Origin: JAIBJN01 sp963699495
GTDB lineage: Bacteria > Actinomycetota > Thermoleophilia > Gaiellales > Gaiellaceae
NCBI GenBank assembly: GCA_963699495.1
Contig: CAVOUB010000005.1
Location: 186,001 to 250,000 of the forward strand
Direction: 5' to 3'
DNA: 64,000 nt
Below are positions 7,483 to 17,197 of the stretch, piece after piece. A program made the translations under genes and the position numbers. The notes below the pieces were generated by a model. That model saw only the letters and a list, made by a program, of their open reading frames with translations. It was not told the origin of the DNA and did not search any database. Numbering within the stretch: the stretch's first letter is position 1; each line of letters starts with the position of its first letter.

Positions 7483-7920
7483 TCAACGGCCGCGGCGAAA
7501 GCGCTCGAGGCGCTCTCGCGTCTCGTCGTCGAGGGCGTCCTCGATCTGGGAACGCCCCGGCCCGCCGGCCGGCGCGGGCCCGCTCTTTCGCTCGGCGGCG
7601 AGCTCGCGCACGAACGTGTTCGACGAGAGCCGCCTCGTCTCCTGCCCGGCCGTCCCGCGCACCGCGCGATCCGAAGAGATCACCCAGACCTCCTCCCTGC
7701 TCCGGTTCTCGGCCGCCAGGCGCTCGATCAGCGGGTCTGCGGGCGAGGCGAACCGCACCTCGAGGGCACCGTAGGCCGTCTCCTCCCCCACGCCGTCGAA
7801 GACGACCACCCCGCGGGCCCCCCGGACGGCCACGAAGCCGGCCAGGGCGTCGACGAGCTCGCGCCGGTCTGCGAAGTCGCCCGCGTGCAGGATGTTGTAG
7901 CCGTCGAAGAGGTAGAGCAC
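7483..7920 (-). CDS. YacP-like NYN-domain (PIN-fold) ribonuclease
   Basis: A 145-residue protein of the YacP/Rae1 NYN family. It starts with YLFDGYNILHAGDF, providing the first conserved acidic residue and Asn, then GVVVFDGVG and VWVISSDRAVRG with further acidic residues of the PIN-like active site. In Bacillus the orthologue Rae1 cleaves mRNA at the ribosome. The GTG start lies 3 bp after the MFS stop. Gene order rlmB-(MFS)-yacP-sigH matches the conserved neighbourhood, apart from the inserted transporter. Confidence 0.85.
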   Translation of the reverse strand: MLYLFDGYNILHAGDFADRRELVDALAGFVAVRGARGVVVFDGVGEETAYGALEVRFASPADPLIERLAAENRSREEVWVISSDRAVRGTAGQETRRLSSNTFVRELAAERKSGPAPAGGPGRSQIEDALDDETRERLERFRRGR

Positions 7921-7923
7921 TGA

Positions 7924-9060
7924 CTAAGGATGCCTGGCGCGCTCGCCCGGCAGGGCGCGGTGGGCAGCGGCGGCCGCGGCGGCAAGGAGGAGCGCGATCG
8001 CCGCCAGGAGGCCGATCCCGACACGCAGGTCGGAAGCGCCCGACACTGCACCGATCAGCGGCGGGCCGACGAGGAAGCCGAGGTACGAGAGTGTGGTCAC
8101 GGACGCGACGGCGCTCCCCCGCTCGACCTCGGAGGCGCCGCGCCCGGCTGCGCCGAAGAGCGTGGGTGCGGCTACCGAGATCCCTGCACCGCCCAGCGCG
8201 AAGCCGAGCAGGGCGAGCGGGACCGCAGGCGCCACGGCCGCCAGGAGCAGGCCTCCGGACGCCGTCAAGGCCCCCGCCGACAGGAGGCGCCGGTCGCCGA
8301 CCCGTAACTCGAGCCACTGGCCGAGCAGGCGTCCGGCGACCATGGCCGCCGCAAAGAACCCGGGGCCGAGCCCGCTGACGGCCGGAGACGCGTCCAGGTC
8401 GGTCTCGAGGAAGAGGGCGCTCCAGTTCTCGATTCCGCCCTCGATCACGAACGCGAGCCCGCACAAAAGCCCCAGGACGAGGAGTCGGCGGGAGAGCGTG
8501 AACCGGCGCGGGGCCGCCTTGCGAGGCGAGGCGGGGTACCCCCTGTTCACGGCGGCCGACGCCAGCACCAGCGCGGAAACGCCGATCAGCACGCCCAGCG
8601 GCCCCGCCCCGGCGCCCCTCGCGAGGCCGACGCTGATCGCGGCGACGAGGAACCCCGCGGAGAAAAGGGCGTGGGCGATCTGCATCACGCGCGGGCCGCC
8701 CGAGGTCTCGACGTTCGTCGCGGCGACGTTGATGACGACGTCGACGGCGCCCGAGGTCAGCCCGACGAAGACGAGCGCCAGGGTCAGCTGCCAGACCGAG
8801 TGCGCCAGGCCGGGCAGGAGGACGGCGAGGCCGAAGAGGACGAGCGTGAGGGGCAGGATCCTGGGCCCGACCCGGTCGACGATGCGCCCCGTGACGAGCA
8901 TCGCCGGCAACGCAGCGAGCCCCACGGCGAGGAAGGCGATCCCGAGCTGGGTGACGGAGGCGCCGACCTGCTCCTTGACGTCCGGGACGAGGACGCCCCA
9001 CGCACCCCAGTACGCGCCGAAGGCGGCGAAGGCGACGAGTGGGCCCCGGGCCGCCCTCAC
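7924..9060 (-). CDS. MFS transporter
   Basis: A 378-residue, 12-helix major facilitator. The N-terminal half contains AFGAYWGAWGVLVPDVKEQVG and the loop 2-3 motif GRIVDRVGPR, which is the MFS signature. The start was placed at GTG 9060 because it overlaps the rlmB stop as GTGA and gives the first helix its usual position. Substrate is unknown; no specificity motif is recognised. It interrupts the otherwise conserved rlmB-yacP pair. Confidence 0.88.
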   Translation of the reverse strand: MRAARGPLVAFAAFGAYWGAWGVLVPDVKEQVGASVTQLGIAFLAVGLAALPAMLVTGRIVDRVGPRILPLTLVLFGLAVLLPGLAHSVWQLTLALVFVGLTSGAVDVVINVAATNVETSGGPRVMQIAHALFSAGFLVAAISVGLARGAGAGPLGVLIGVSALVLASAAVNRGYPASPRKAAPRRFTLSRRLLVLGLLCGLAFVIEGGIENWSALFLETDLDASPAVSGLGPGFFAAAMVAGRLLGQWLELRVGDRRLLSAGALTASGGLLLAAVAPAVPLALLGFALGGAGISVAAPTLFGAAGRGASEVERGSAVASVTTLSYLGFLVGPPLIGAVSGASDLRVGIGLLAAIALLLAAAAAAAHRALPGERARHP

Positions 9061-9773
9061 GCGCCGCGGCGCTGCCGGGCAGCCTCGAACAGCGCGACGC
9101 CCGCGGCGACGCTGACGTTGAGCGACTCGATCCTGCCCGCGAGCGGGATGACGAACGCGTCGTCGCAGACCCGGCGGACGCCGGGCCGCAGGCCTTTCCC
9201 TTCCGCGCCGAAGACCAGCGCGACGCCCGTCGTCAGGTCGGCCGACCAGACCGGCGTCTCGGCGTCCTCGCCCGCCGCCCAGACCCACAGAGCGGGGCCC
9301 TTGATCTCCTCCAGGTAGCGCGACAGGTTGACGACGAGCGCGACCGGCAGGTGCTCGACGGCGCCGGCCGACGCCTTGCAGACCGCCGGAGTGACGCGCG
9401 CGGAGTTGCGCTCGGTGATGACGACGCCCGCGGCGCCGGCTCCCTCGGCGCTCCTGATGACCGCGCCGAGGTTCTGCGGGTCCGTGACCTGGTCGAGGCA
9501 GACGACGAGCGACTTTTCGCCCGCGGCGAGCTCGTAGGCGTCCGCGTAGCGATACGGCTCGCAGAACGCGACGACGCCCTGGTGGTCGATCGTGCCGGCG
9601 ACCTCGTTGAGCCGCCGCTCGGGAACGATCTGGAGCCGGAGCCCGGGGATCTCACGCAGCCACGCCTCCGCGGCCAGCGCCCGCTCCGTGACGAGCAGCT
9701 CCAGGATCTGGCGCTTGCCGGCGCGGACGACCTCGCGCACGGGCCGGCGGCCATAGATCAGGTCGCGCGTCAC
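9057..9773 (-). CDS. rlmB: 23S rRNA (guanosine-2'-O-)-methyltransferase RlmB (SpoU family)
   Basis: A 238-residue SpoU/TrmH methyltransferase. The N-terminal substrate-binding domain begins LIYGRRPVREVVRAG. The catalytic knot carries the three SpoU motifs: DQVTDPQNLGAVIRSAEGAG, the LVFGAEGKGLRPG region, and the C-terminal IPLAGRIESLNVSVAAGVALFE. It should methylate the 2'-OH of a conserved guanosine in domain V of 23S rRNA. GTG 9773 overlaps the cysS stop (GTGA), indicating translational coupling, as in many bacteria. Confidence 0.92.
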   Translation of the reverse strand: MTRDLIYGRRPVREVVRAGKRQILELLVTERALAAEAWLREIPGLRLQIVPERRLNEVAGTIDHQGVVAFCEPYRYADAYELAAGEKSLVVCLDQVTDPQNLGAVIRSAEGAGAAGVVITERNSARVTPAVCKASAGAVEHLPVALVVNLSRYLEEIKGPALWVWAAGEDAETPVWSADLTTGVALVFGAEGKGLRPGVRRVCDDAFVIPLAGRIESLNVSVAAGVALFEAARQRRGA

Positions 9774-11056
9774 GCCGTGGGAACGAGGCGGAAGCCGTCG
9801 GACACGTCTTGGACTTCCCACCCTAGGCCCTCGATCTCACGGCGAAGCTCGTCCGCGCGGTCGAAGTCTCCGCTCGCGCGAGCGCCCTGCCGCTCGCCGG
9901 CGAGCGCCACCACTGCGGCCGGGGCCTCCCCCGGCGCCTCGACGCCGAGGCCGAAGATGCCCAGGCCGCGCTGCAGGAGCTCGAGCTCGCCCGCCGACCG
10001 CCAGGCGTGGAGGATCGAGAGCGCCAGGGGCGTGTTGAAATCGTCGTCCAGCGCTGCAGCGAACTCGTCCCAGGAGGAAGCCGCCTCGGCGCGCTCGACC
10101 ACGCGGAAAGCCGTGCGGAAGTCGTCCGCCTGCCGGCGGGCCGACTCCATCGCCTCGTCCGAGTACTCGACTGGGCTCCGGTAGTGCGCGCCCAGGAAGA
10201 GGACCAGGATCGCCTCGGGCCCGTACGCGTCCAGCACGTCCCGCAGGGAGACGATGTTGCCCAGCGACTTGGACATCTTCTCCTGTGCCAGCTCGAGCAG
10301 CCCGTTGTGGGCCCACAGCCGGGCGAACTCACGCCCGGCTCCCCGGGACTGTGCGAGCTCGTTCTCGTGATGCGGGAAGCGCAGGTCGATGCCCCCGCCG
10401 TGAATCTCGAAGACCGGGCCGAACAGCTTCTCCGCCATCGCCGAGCACTCGATGTGCCAGCCGGGCCTGCCGAGGCCCCAGGGCGAGGGCCATGACGTGT
10501 CCTCGTGCGGCTTCGTCGCCTTCCAGAGGGCGAAGTCCCGCTGGTCCTCCTTCAACGGGCTCGGCTCCTGGGAGATCATCTCCTCGAGCTTCGCGCCGGA
10601 GAGCTCGCCGTAGGCCGGGTAGCTCGCGACGCGAAAATAGACGTCGCCCTCCGACTCGTACGCGAGCCCGCGCCCGATCAGCTCCTCGATCAGCGCGATG
10701 ATCTCCGGGATCGTCTCGCTCGCGAGCGGCTCCTGGTCGGGGCGGCCGAGGCCGAGCTCCTCGGTGTCCTCGAGATACCACCTCGTCGCCGCCGCCGCGA
10801 GCTCGGCGCTCCCGATCCCCTGCTTGGCGGCGGCCTCGTAGATCTTGTCGTTCACGTCGGTGACGTTCTCGACCAGCGTCACCTCGTAGCCCTGCTGCTC
10901 CAGCCACCGCTTCAGCCAGATGAAGAGGACGTACGGACGCGCGTTGCCGACGTGCACCCGCTGGTAGACGGTCGGCCCGCAGACGTACATCCGGATCGGG
11001 CCGGGCGGCGGGGGCAGCTCCTGCTTGACGCGTGTGAGCGAGTCGTAGAGGATCAC
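9770..11056 (-). CDS. cysS: Cysteinyl-tRNA synthetase
   Basis: A 428-residue class I synthetase. The HIGH-like motif is HVGN at residues 35-38, the KMSKS loop is exact at 260-264, and the zinc ligands are visible as C26, C204, H229 and E233 (in FPHHENE). It charges tRNA-Cys. The C-terminal anticodon-binding part is somewhat shorter than in E. coli, but shows the usual ASGDFDRADELRREIEGLGW. It is the first gene of the coupled block cysS-rlmB-MFS-yacP-sigH. Confidence 0.97.
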   Translation of the reverse strand: MILYDSLTRVKQELPPPPGPIRMYVCGPTVYQRVHVGNARPYVLFIWLKRWLEQQGYEVTLVENVTDVNDKIYEAAAKQGIGSAELAAAATRWYLEDTEELGLGRPDQEPLASETIPEIIALIEELIGRGLAYESEGDVYFRVASYPAYGELSGAKLEEMISQEPSPLKEDQRDFALWKATKPHEDTSWPSPWGLGRPGWHIECSAMAEKLFGPVFEIHGGGIDLRFPHHENELAQSRGAGREFARLWAHNGLLELAQEKMSKSLGNIVSLRDVLDAYGPEAILVLFLGAHYRSPVEYSDEAMESARRQADDFRTAFRVVERAEAASSWDEFAAALDDDFNTPLALSILHAWRSAGELELLQRGLGIFGLGVEAPGEAPAAVVALAGERQGARASGDFDRADELRREIEGLGWEVQDVSDGFRLVPTA

Positions 11057-11093
11057 GAGGCCATAGCCTCGCAGACCGCGCGGGCTTCCGGCG

Positions 11094-11612
11094 CTACTCG
11101 ACGATCCGCCAGACCTTGCCGTCCGCGAACGCGCGCCGCTCGAGCTCGACGCCCATTTCCTCCGGGTAGCCGACCAGCGTGCAGAGCCGGCTGAGCGCCC
11201 GACTGGAGCGCTCGCGCCTGGCCTCGACCGACTGCTCCGCGTGGGTCGAGAGCGCGTCGCGCAGCGCGGTCACCACCTCTCGCCCGGCGAAGGGCTTGCG
11301 GACGTACCCGTGCGCTCCGGCCTCGAGAGCGCGCTCGACCAGATCTTCGGAGTGGCCCGTCAGGGCCACGATGGGCACGTCCCGTTCCTCGCGGATGCGC
11401 AGGGCCGCCTCCACCCCGCCGAGGCGCGGGAGCGAGAGGTCGAGCAGGATCACGTCAGGGCGATGGACGCGCGCCAGCTCGACCGCCTCGAGGCCGTCTC
11501 GCGCGTCGGCGAGGACCGAGAAGCCCTCGCCCTCGAGCAGCGTGCGCAGGTCGTCGCGCACGATCGGGTCGTCCTCCACGGTGAGGACGGTGGACACAGC
11601 GACCTGGGACAT
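11094..11612 (-). CDS. Response regulator, receiver domain with short C-terminal extension
   Basis: A 172-residue protein. Residues 10-125 form a CheY-like receiver with the acidic pair (TVEDDP), phospho-acceptor Asp in ILLDLSLPRLGG, Thr in ALTGHS and Lys in VRKPF. The C-terminal roughly 45 residues (RRERSSRALSRLC onwards) are not a recognised DNA-binding domain. No histidine kinase is adjacent. GAGGAGGA sits just upstream of the ATG. It may act by protein-protein interaction or bind RNA; function is unassigned. Confidence 0.85.
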   Translation of the reverse strand: MSQVAVSTVLTVEDDPIVRDDLRTLLEGEGFSVLADARDGLEAVELARVHRPDVILLDLSLPRLGGVEAALRIREERDVPIVALTGHSEDLVERALEAGAHGYVRKPFAGREVVTALRDALSTHAEQSVEARRERSSRALSRLCTLVGYPEEMGVELERRAFADGKVWRIVE

Positions 11613-11630
11613 CGTTTCCTCCTCGTCTTG

Positions 11631-11663
11631 AAAAACGAAAAGGCCCCGGCAAATGCCGAGGCC
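11631..11663 (-). terminator. Rho-independent terminator downstream of aceA
   Basis: On the minus strand AGGCCTCGGC-ATTT-GCCGGGGCCT forms a 10-bp stem with one mismatch, followed by TTTTCGTTTTT. It ends the aceB-aceA transcript before the response regulator. It is the clearest intrinsic terminator in the window. Confidence 0.85.
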
Positions 11664-11721
11664 TCGTAGCCCTTCGCGGCCGCCGCGCCTTGCGGCGACC
11701 TGCTCACCCAGAGTAGCTGAA

Positions 11722-12960
11722 TCAGGCGTCCTGGAACTGCGCCTCCTCAGTTGAGCCGCGGAGAGCGAGGGTCGAGCTCTCGCCGCCGCTCACCGCCTGG
11801 GCGACGAGGTCGAAGTAGCCGGCGCCGACCTCGCGCTGGTGGCGGGTCGCCGTGTAGCCGACCTCCTCGAGCTCGAACTCGCGCTGCTGCAGCTCGACGT
11901 AGGCGCTCATCCCGCGCGCGGAGTAGCCGCGCGCCAGCTCGAACATCGACTGGTTGAGCGCGTGGAAGCCCGCCAGGGTGATGAACTGGAAGGCGTAGCC
12001 GAGCTCGCCGAGGTCCTCCTGGAAGCGGGCGATCTGCTCGTCGTCGAGGTGCCTCCGCCAGTTGAAGGAAGGCGAGCAGTTGTAGGCGAGGAGCTTGCCG
12101 GGGAAGCTCGAGCGGATTGCGTCGGCGAACTCGCGCGCCTCGCCCAGGTCCGGGGTGGAAGTCTCGCACCAGATCAGGTCGGCGTACGGCGCGTAGGCGA
12201 GGCCGCGCGCGATCGCGGACTCGATGCCGCCCTCGACGCGGAAGTAGCCCTCGGGCGTGCGCTCGCCGGTGAGGAACTCGTGGTCGCGCTCGTCGACGTC
12301 GCTGGTCAGGAGCGTCGCGCTGAGCGCGTCCGTGCGCGCGACCAGGATCGTCGGCACGTCGCACACGTCGGCCGCGAGCCGCGCCGCCGACAGCGTGCGA
12401 ATGAACTGGCTCGTGGGGACGAGAACCTTGCCGCCGAGGTGGCCGCATTTCTTCTCGGAGGCCAGCTGGTCCTCGAAGTGGACGCCCGCCGCGCCGGCCT
12501 CGATCATCGTCCGCATCAGCTCGAAGGCGTTCAGGGGGCCGCCGAAGCCGGCCTCGGCGTCGGCGAGGATCGGCGCCAGCCAGTGGCGGCCGGTGCCGTT
12601 GCCCTCGGCATGCTCGATCTGATCGGCGCGCAGGAGCGCCTGGTTGAGCCTGCGTACGAGGGCGGGCGCGCTGTTCGACGGATAGAGGCTCTGGTCGGGG
12701 TAGGTCTGACCGGCGACGTTCGCGTCGGCGGCGACCTGCCAGCCGGACAGGTAGATGGCCTGCAGCCCGGCCTTGACCATCTGAACGGCCTGGCCGCCGG
12801 TCATCGCGCCGAGCGCGGCGACGTAGGGCTCTTCGCCCAGGAGTCGCCAGAGGCGCTCGGCGCCCAGGCGAGCCAGCGTGTGCTCCACCGTGACCGAGCC
12901 GCGGAGACGCTCCACGTCGTCCTCGGTGTACGGCCGCTCGATTCCTTGCCACCTGTCCAT
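11722..12960 (-). CDS. aceA: Isocitrate lyase
   Basis: A 412-residue isocitrate lyase, which splits isocitrate into glyoxylate and succinate. The catalytic signature KKCGH is at residues 170-174 (Cys172). The substrate-binding segments YLSGWQVAADAN and YNCSPSFNW are intact. The length matches the shorter bacterial type. It follows malate synthase by 14 bp, forming a two-gene glyoxylate-shunt operon, and is closed by a strong terminator. A divergent LysR gene upstream of aceB is the likely regulator. Confidence 0.97.
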   Translation of the reverse strand: MDRWQGIERPYTEDDVERLRGSVTVEHTLARLGAERLWRLLGEEPYVAALGAMTGGQAVQMVKAGLQAIYLSGWQVAADANVAGQTYPDQSLYPSNSAPALVRRLNQALLRADQIEHAEGNGTGRHWLAPILADAEAGFGGPLNAFELMRTMIEAGAAGVHFEDQLASEKKCGHLGGKVLVPTSQFIRTLSAARLAADVCDVPTILVARTDALSATLLTSDVDERDHEFLTGERTPEGYFRVEGGIESAIARGLAYAPYADLIWCETSTPDLGEAREFADAIRSSFPGKLLAYNCSPSFNWRRHLDDEQIARFQEDLGELGYAFQFITLAGFHALNQSMFELARGYSARGMSAYVELQQREFELEEVGYTATRHQREVGAGYFDLVAQAVSGGESSTLALRGSTEEAQFQDA

Positions 12961-12973
12961 GCCGCATGTCCTC

Positions 12974-14527
<1,554 letters not shown>

Positions 14528-14536
14528 GACGGCCTC

Positions 14537-14701
14537 CTAGTCTCGGTCGTGGTCGCGGTCGCAGAGATCCGGGCACGTGCACTCGACCAGCTCGGCCGAG
14601 CTGAGGACGACGAAGGTCGTCTCCTTGCGCGAAACGTCACGAATCGCGCGCTCATATCCTGTGGTGTCGACCGTGGCAGTCCTCATAACCCGTGTATCCA
14701 T
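14537..14701 (-). CDS. Possible small protein upstream of aceB
   Basis: A 54-codon reading frame starts at ATG 14701 and ends 9 bp before the aceB start. It ends in a Cys/Asp-rich tail, ECTCPDLCDRDHDRD, which could bind metal. A longer frame begins at 14728. There is no homologue I recognise. It may be a real small protein, a leader peptide, or chance in the aceB 5' region; its position on the same strand and close spacing argue weakly for translation. Confidence 0.3.
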   Translation of the reverse strand: MDTRVMRTATVDTTGYERAIRDVSRKETTFVVLSSAELVECTCPDLCDRDHDRD

Positions 14702-14763
14702 GGTACGTGCGCCATAGGTATTCACCAAATTGTTTTTTTCGATGTTCGCTATAAACTATATCT
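14702..14763. promoter_or_regulatory. AT-rich divergent promoter region, aceBA / LysR gene
   Basis: This 62-bp stretch is unusually AT-rich for the window, with a T7 run, CTATAAACTATAT next to the LysR start and CACCAAATTG on the aceBA side. It is the only spacer between the LysR gene and the glyoxylate operon, so LysR-type binding sites are expected here. No convincing exact T-N11-A dyad was found by eye. Confidence 0.5.
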
Positions 14764-15666
14764 ATGCTTATGTCCCAGCTCGAGGCGTTCGTCGAGGTCG
14801 CGCGCACGCACACGGTCAGCCGCGCCGCTGAAGTCCTCTTCGTCACGCAGCCGGCGCTGACGGCCCGTTTGCAGCGCCTCGAGAAGGAGCTCGACACCAA
14901 GCTGTTCGTGCGCACGCCGCGGGGGATGAAGCTGACTGAGGCCGGCGAGGTCTTCCTCCCCCATGCCGTCAGGGCGCTCGACAGCCTCGCCGACGGACGG
15001 CGCATCGTGAACGCATTCGAGCGCGGCGGCGCCGGCCGGCTGACGCTCGGCGCGGCGCCGGCGGTCTCGACCTACGTCCTCCCGCGCATTCTCAAGCGCT
15101 TCTCGATCGGCCACCCGCGCGTGGGCGTGAGCGTCCGCACGGGCCACTCCGAGGAGGTGCTCGAGCTCGTGCTGCGCGAGCAGGTCGACCTCGGGCTCGT
15201 GCGGGAGCTGCGACACCCGGACATCGTGAGCACGCCTCTCTACGAAGACCGGGTCATCCTCGTCGTCGAGCCGGGCCACCGCTTCGCCACGCGCGGGCGC
15301 ATCCGCCTCGACGAGATCTCACGCGAGCAGCTCGTGCTCTTCGACCGTACCTCGAGCTATGCGGAGCTGACGAACGCCGTCTTCCGGGGCGCGGGCGTCC
15401 GTCCTGAAGGCGTGATGGAGCTCGACAACATCGACGCCGCCAAGAAGATGGTGCAGGAGGGCTTCGGCGTCGCGCTGATCCCCTACACGGCCGTTGCCGA
15501 CGAGCTCGAGGCCGGCCTTCTCTGCCGGGTCCAGATCGAGGATGCCGAGCCGCTCCGCCGCCAGATCGTCGCGGTCCGCCGTCGCGACCGCAGCGCCGCG
15601 GGCGGAGCCGCGGAGTCCTTCCTGGCGACGCTCAGGGCCATGCAGCCGGAGCTCAGCGGCTCCTAG
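14764..15666 (+). CDS. LysR-family transcriptional regulator
   Basis: A 300-residue LysR regulator. The winged HTH is at residues 1-60 (LEAFVEVARTHTVSRAAEVL, then TQPALTARLQRLEKELDTKLF). The effector domain begins GRLTLGAAPAVSTYVLP and extends to the end. It is divergent from aceB, the normal arrangement for a LysR protein regulating its neighbour, so control of the glyoxylate shunt is likely; the co-inducer is unknown. ATG 14764 and ATG 14770 are both possible; no Shine-Dalgarno is evident, so the mRNA may be leaderless. Confidence 0.92.
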   Translation: MLMSQLEAFVEVARTHTVSRAAEVLFVTQPALTARLQRLEKELDTKLFVRTPRGMKLTEAGEVFLPHAVRALDSLADGRRIVNAFERGGAGRLTLGAAPAVSTYVLPRILKRFSIGHPRVGVSVRTGHSEEVLELVLREQVDLGLVRELRHPDIVSTPLYEDRVILVVEPGHRFATRGRIRLDEISREQLVLFDRTSSYAELTNAVFRGAGVRPEGVMELDNIDAAKKMVQEGFGVALIPYTAVADELEAGLLCRVQIEDAEPLRRQIVAVRRRDRSAAGGAAESFLATLRAMQPELSGS

Positions 15667-16675
15667 CGAGCGCCTCGTCCTTCGGCAGCGCGACGAGGAT
15701 CGCCCACAGCTCCGGCCCCCGCTCGGCGCCGGTGAGCGCGACCCGGAGCGCGCGGAGATCGCCGCCCACGGCCTTCAGCTCGCGCACGATCGCCTTCGCG
15801 GAGTCCTTGTCGAGCTCGCCCGGCGCGGCGTCGCGAAGCTCTCGGAAGCGCTCGAGGGTCTCGGGAGACGACGTCGGCGGCGGCGCAGGCGGGCTCTCCA
15901 GCTGTTCGGCCAGGGTGCGTGCCTCGACCAGGTCGCGGGCTCCGCGGAGCGCCGGCCCCAGCCGCGGGTCGGCGCCCACGCGGGCTGCGAGCTCCTCGTC
16001 GGAGAGAGAGCCCAGCGCGTCGACCGCGAGCCGCCGGAGACGGGCCTCGTCGAAGCGGACGTCTCCGCGTGGAAGCCCCAGCTCCTCCAGGTAGGCGCGA
16101 ACCGCCTCGGGCGGGATCCCGAGCTCCCGCAGACCGGCCAGCGAAGCCGCCTGCTCGCGCTTCGAGAGCTTGCGCCCGTCGTCACCCACGAGCAGGCCGT
16201 GGTGGACGTACTCCGGCGGCTCGGCTCCCAGAGCGCGCGCGATCGCCTGCTGAAGCGGCGTGCTCGGAAGCAGGTCCTTGCCGCGGATCACGTGCGTGAT
16301 CTCGAGGTCGAGGTCGTCGACCACCGAGGCCAGGTGATACGTCGGGCGACCGTCGGCACGGACGAGCGTCGCCCCCTGGAAGCGGAGGGCGCCCTCGTCG
16401 TCGGCCGCCCCGATCTCGCGAGCGGCCTCCAGGTGCCGCTCGGCGCGCTCGCTCTGCCGCACCGGCCCCTCGTCCCAGCCGATCCCCAGCCACTCGAGGT
16501 CGCGGACGATCTCCTCCTCGGAGCCGGGGACCGCGCGCGCGACGTCGGTGTCGTCGATGCGCAGGACGAGGGACCCGCCGTGCTCGTCCGCGAAGCGCCG
16601 GTTGGCCACCGCAGTGAGCGCCCCGCCGAGGTGCAGCGACCCCGTCGGGCTCGGTGCGAAGCGCACCCGGGCCAC
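15653..16675 (-). CDS. gltX: Compact glutamyl-tRNA synthetase
   Basis: A 340-residue class I synthetase. It has the GluRS start RVRFAPSPTGSLHLGGA (HIGH-like), RIDDTD, HVIRGKDLLPST and the KMSKS-equivalent KLSKR. The end ERGPELWAILVALPKDEALAR resembles the C-terminal anticodon-binding domain of GluRS but is strongly shortened, since normal GluRS is about 470-490 residues. GluQ-RS (about 300) lacks any such domain. So this is either a compact GluRS or a paralogue. GTG 16675 is directly after the Hcp stop. The position between ispF and cysS fits gltX in the conserved cluster. Confidence 0.8.
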   Translation of the reverse strand: MARVRFAPSPTGSLHLGGALTAVANRRFADEHGGSLVLRIDDTDVARAVPGSEEEIVRDLEWLGIGWDEGPVRQSERAERHLEAAREIGAADDEGALRFQGATLVRADGRPTYHLASVVDDLDLEITHVIRGKDLLPSTPLQQAIARALGAEPPEYVHHGLLVGDDGRKLSKREQAASLAGLRELGIPPEAVRAYLEELGLPRGDVRFDEARLRRLAVDALGSLSDEELAARVGADPRLGPALRGARDLVEARTLAEQLESPPAPPPTSSPETLERFRELRDAAPGELDKDSAKAIVRELKAVGGDLRALRVALTGAERGPELWAILVALPKDEALARSR

Positions 16676-16680
16676 GGGTG

Positions 16681-17160
16681 CTAGACCTTCTTGCCGGCTT
16701 TGAGATCCCAGCCGGCTTTGACCGGCGGCTTGGCCTTGCCTGCTGCGTCGAACTGGGTGTACGCCGTCTCGACCTTGGCGAAGGCGAGAGCGATCTGGTC
16801 GAGCGGCGCCTCCTCGTCGGAGCCGTCGATCTCGTATGAGGCGACGAGGACGTCCGAGAGCGTGATCTTCAGGAACTCCTGCGGCGCCTGGCCGGCCTTC
16901 CGGCAGGTGAGGACGGCGGACTTGATGTGCTTTCCGGTCGCGCACGCAAGCCAGAGCTGTGGCGAGGCCTTGCTGGTGCGGGCGACGACCAGCAGGTCGT
17001 CGAAGACTGCCTTCCCCGCCGCGCGTCCAGGGCCGGAGGCGGGCCCGCCGGTCTGGCTCACGCCCCAGCTGAACGCGAGGACGTCGATCTCATCCTTGTG
17101 CTTCGCATCCATGCTCTCGCCGGGGATGCCGTCCACCTTCAGGAAGTAGTCGACCGCCAT
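16681..17160 (-). CDS. Hcp-family (type VI secretion tube-like) protein
   Basis: A 159-residue Hcp1-family protein. MAVDYFLKVDGIPGESMD, then DEIDVLAFSWGVSQ and a terminal VETAYTQFDAAGKA are typical of Hcp. In proteobacteria Hcp forms the hexameric rings of the T6SS tube. No VipA/B, VgrG or ClpV gene is present, and Hcp-like orphans are common in Actinomycetota, so secretion should not be inferred. The ATG is followed 5 bp after its stop by the GluRS start on the same strand. Confidence 0.85.
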   Translation of the reverse strand: MAVDYFLKVDGIPGESMDAKHKDEIDVLAFSWGVSQTGGPASGPGRAAGKAVFDDLLVVARTSKASPQLWLACATGKHIKSAVLTCRKAGQAPQEFLKITLSDVLVASYEIDGSDEEAPLDQIALAFAKVETAYTQFDAAGKAKPPVKAGWDLKAGKKV

Positions 17161-17197
17161 CTCGCGGGCACTGTACCGGCCGGGTACGCTCCGCGCG

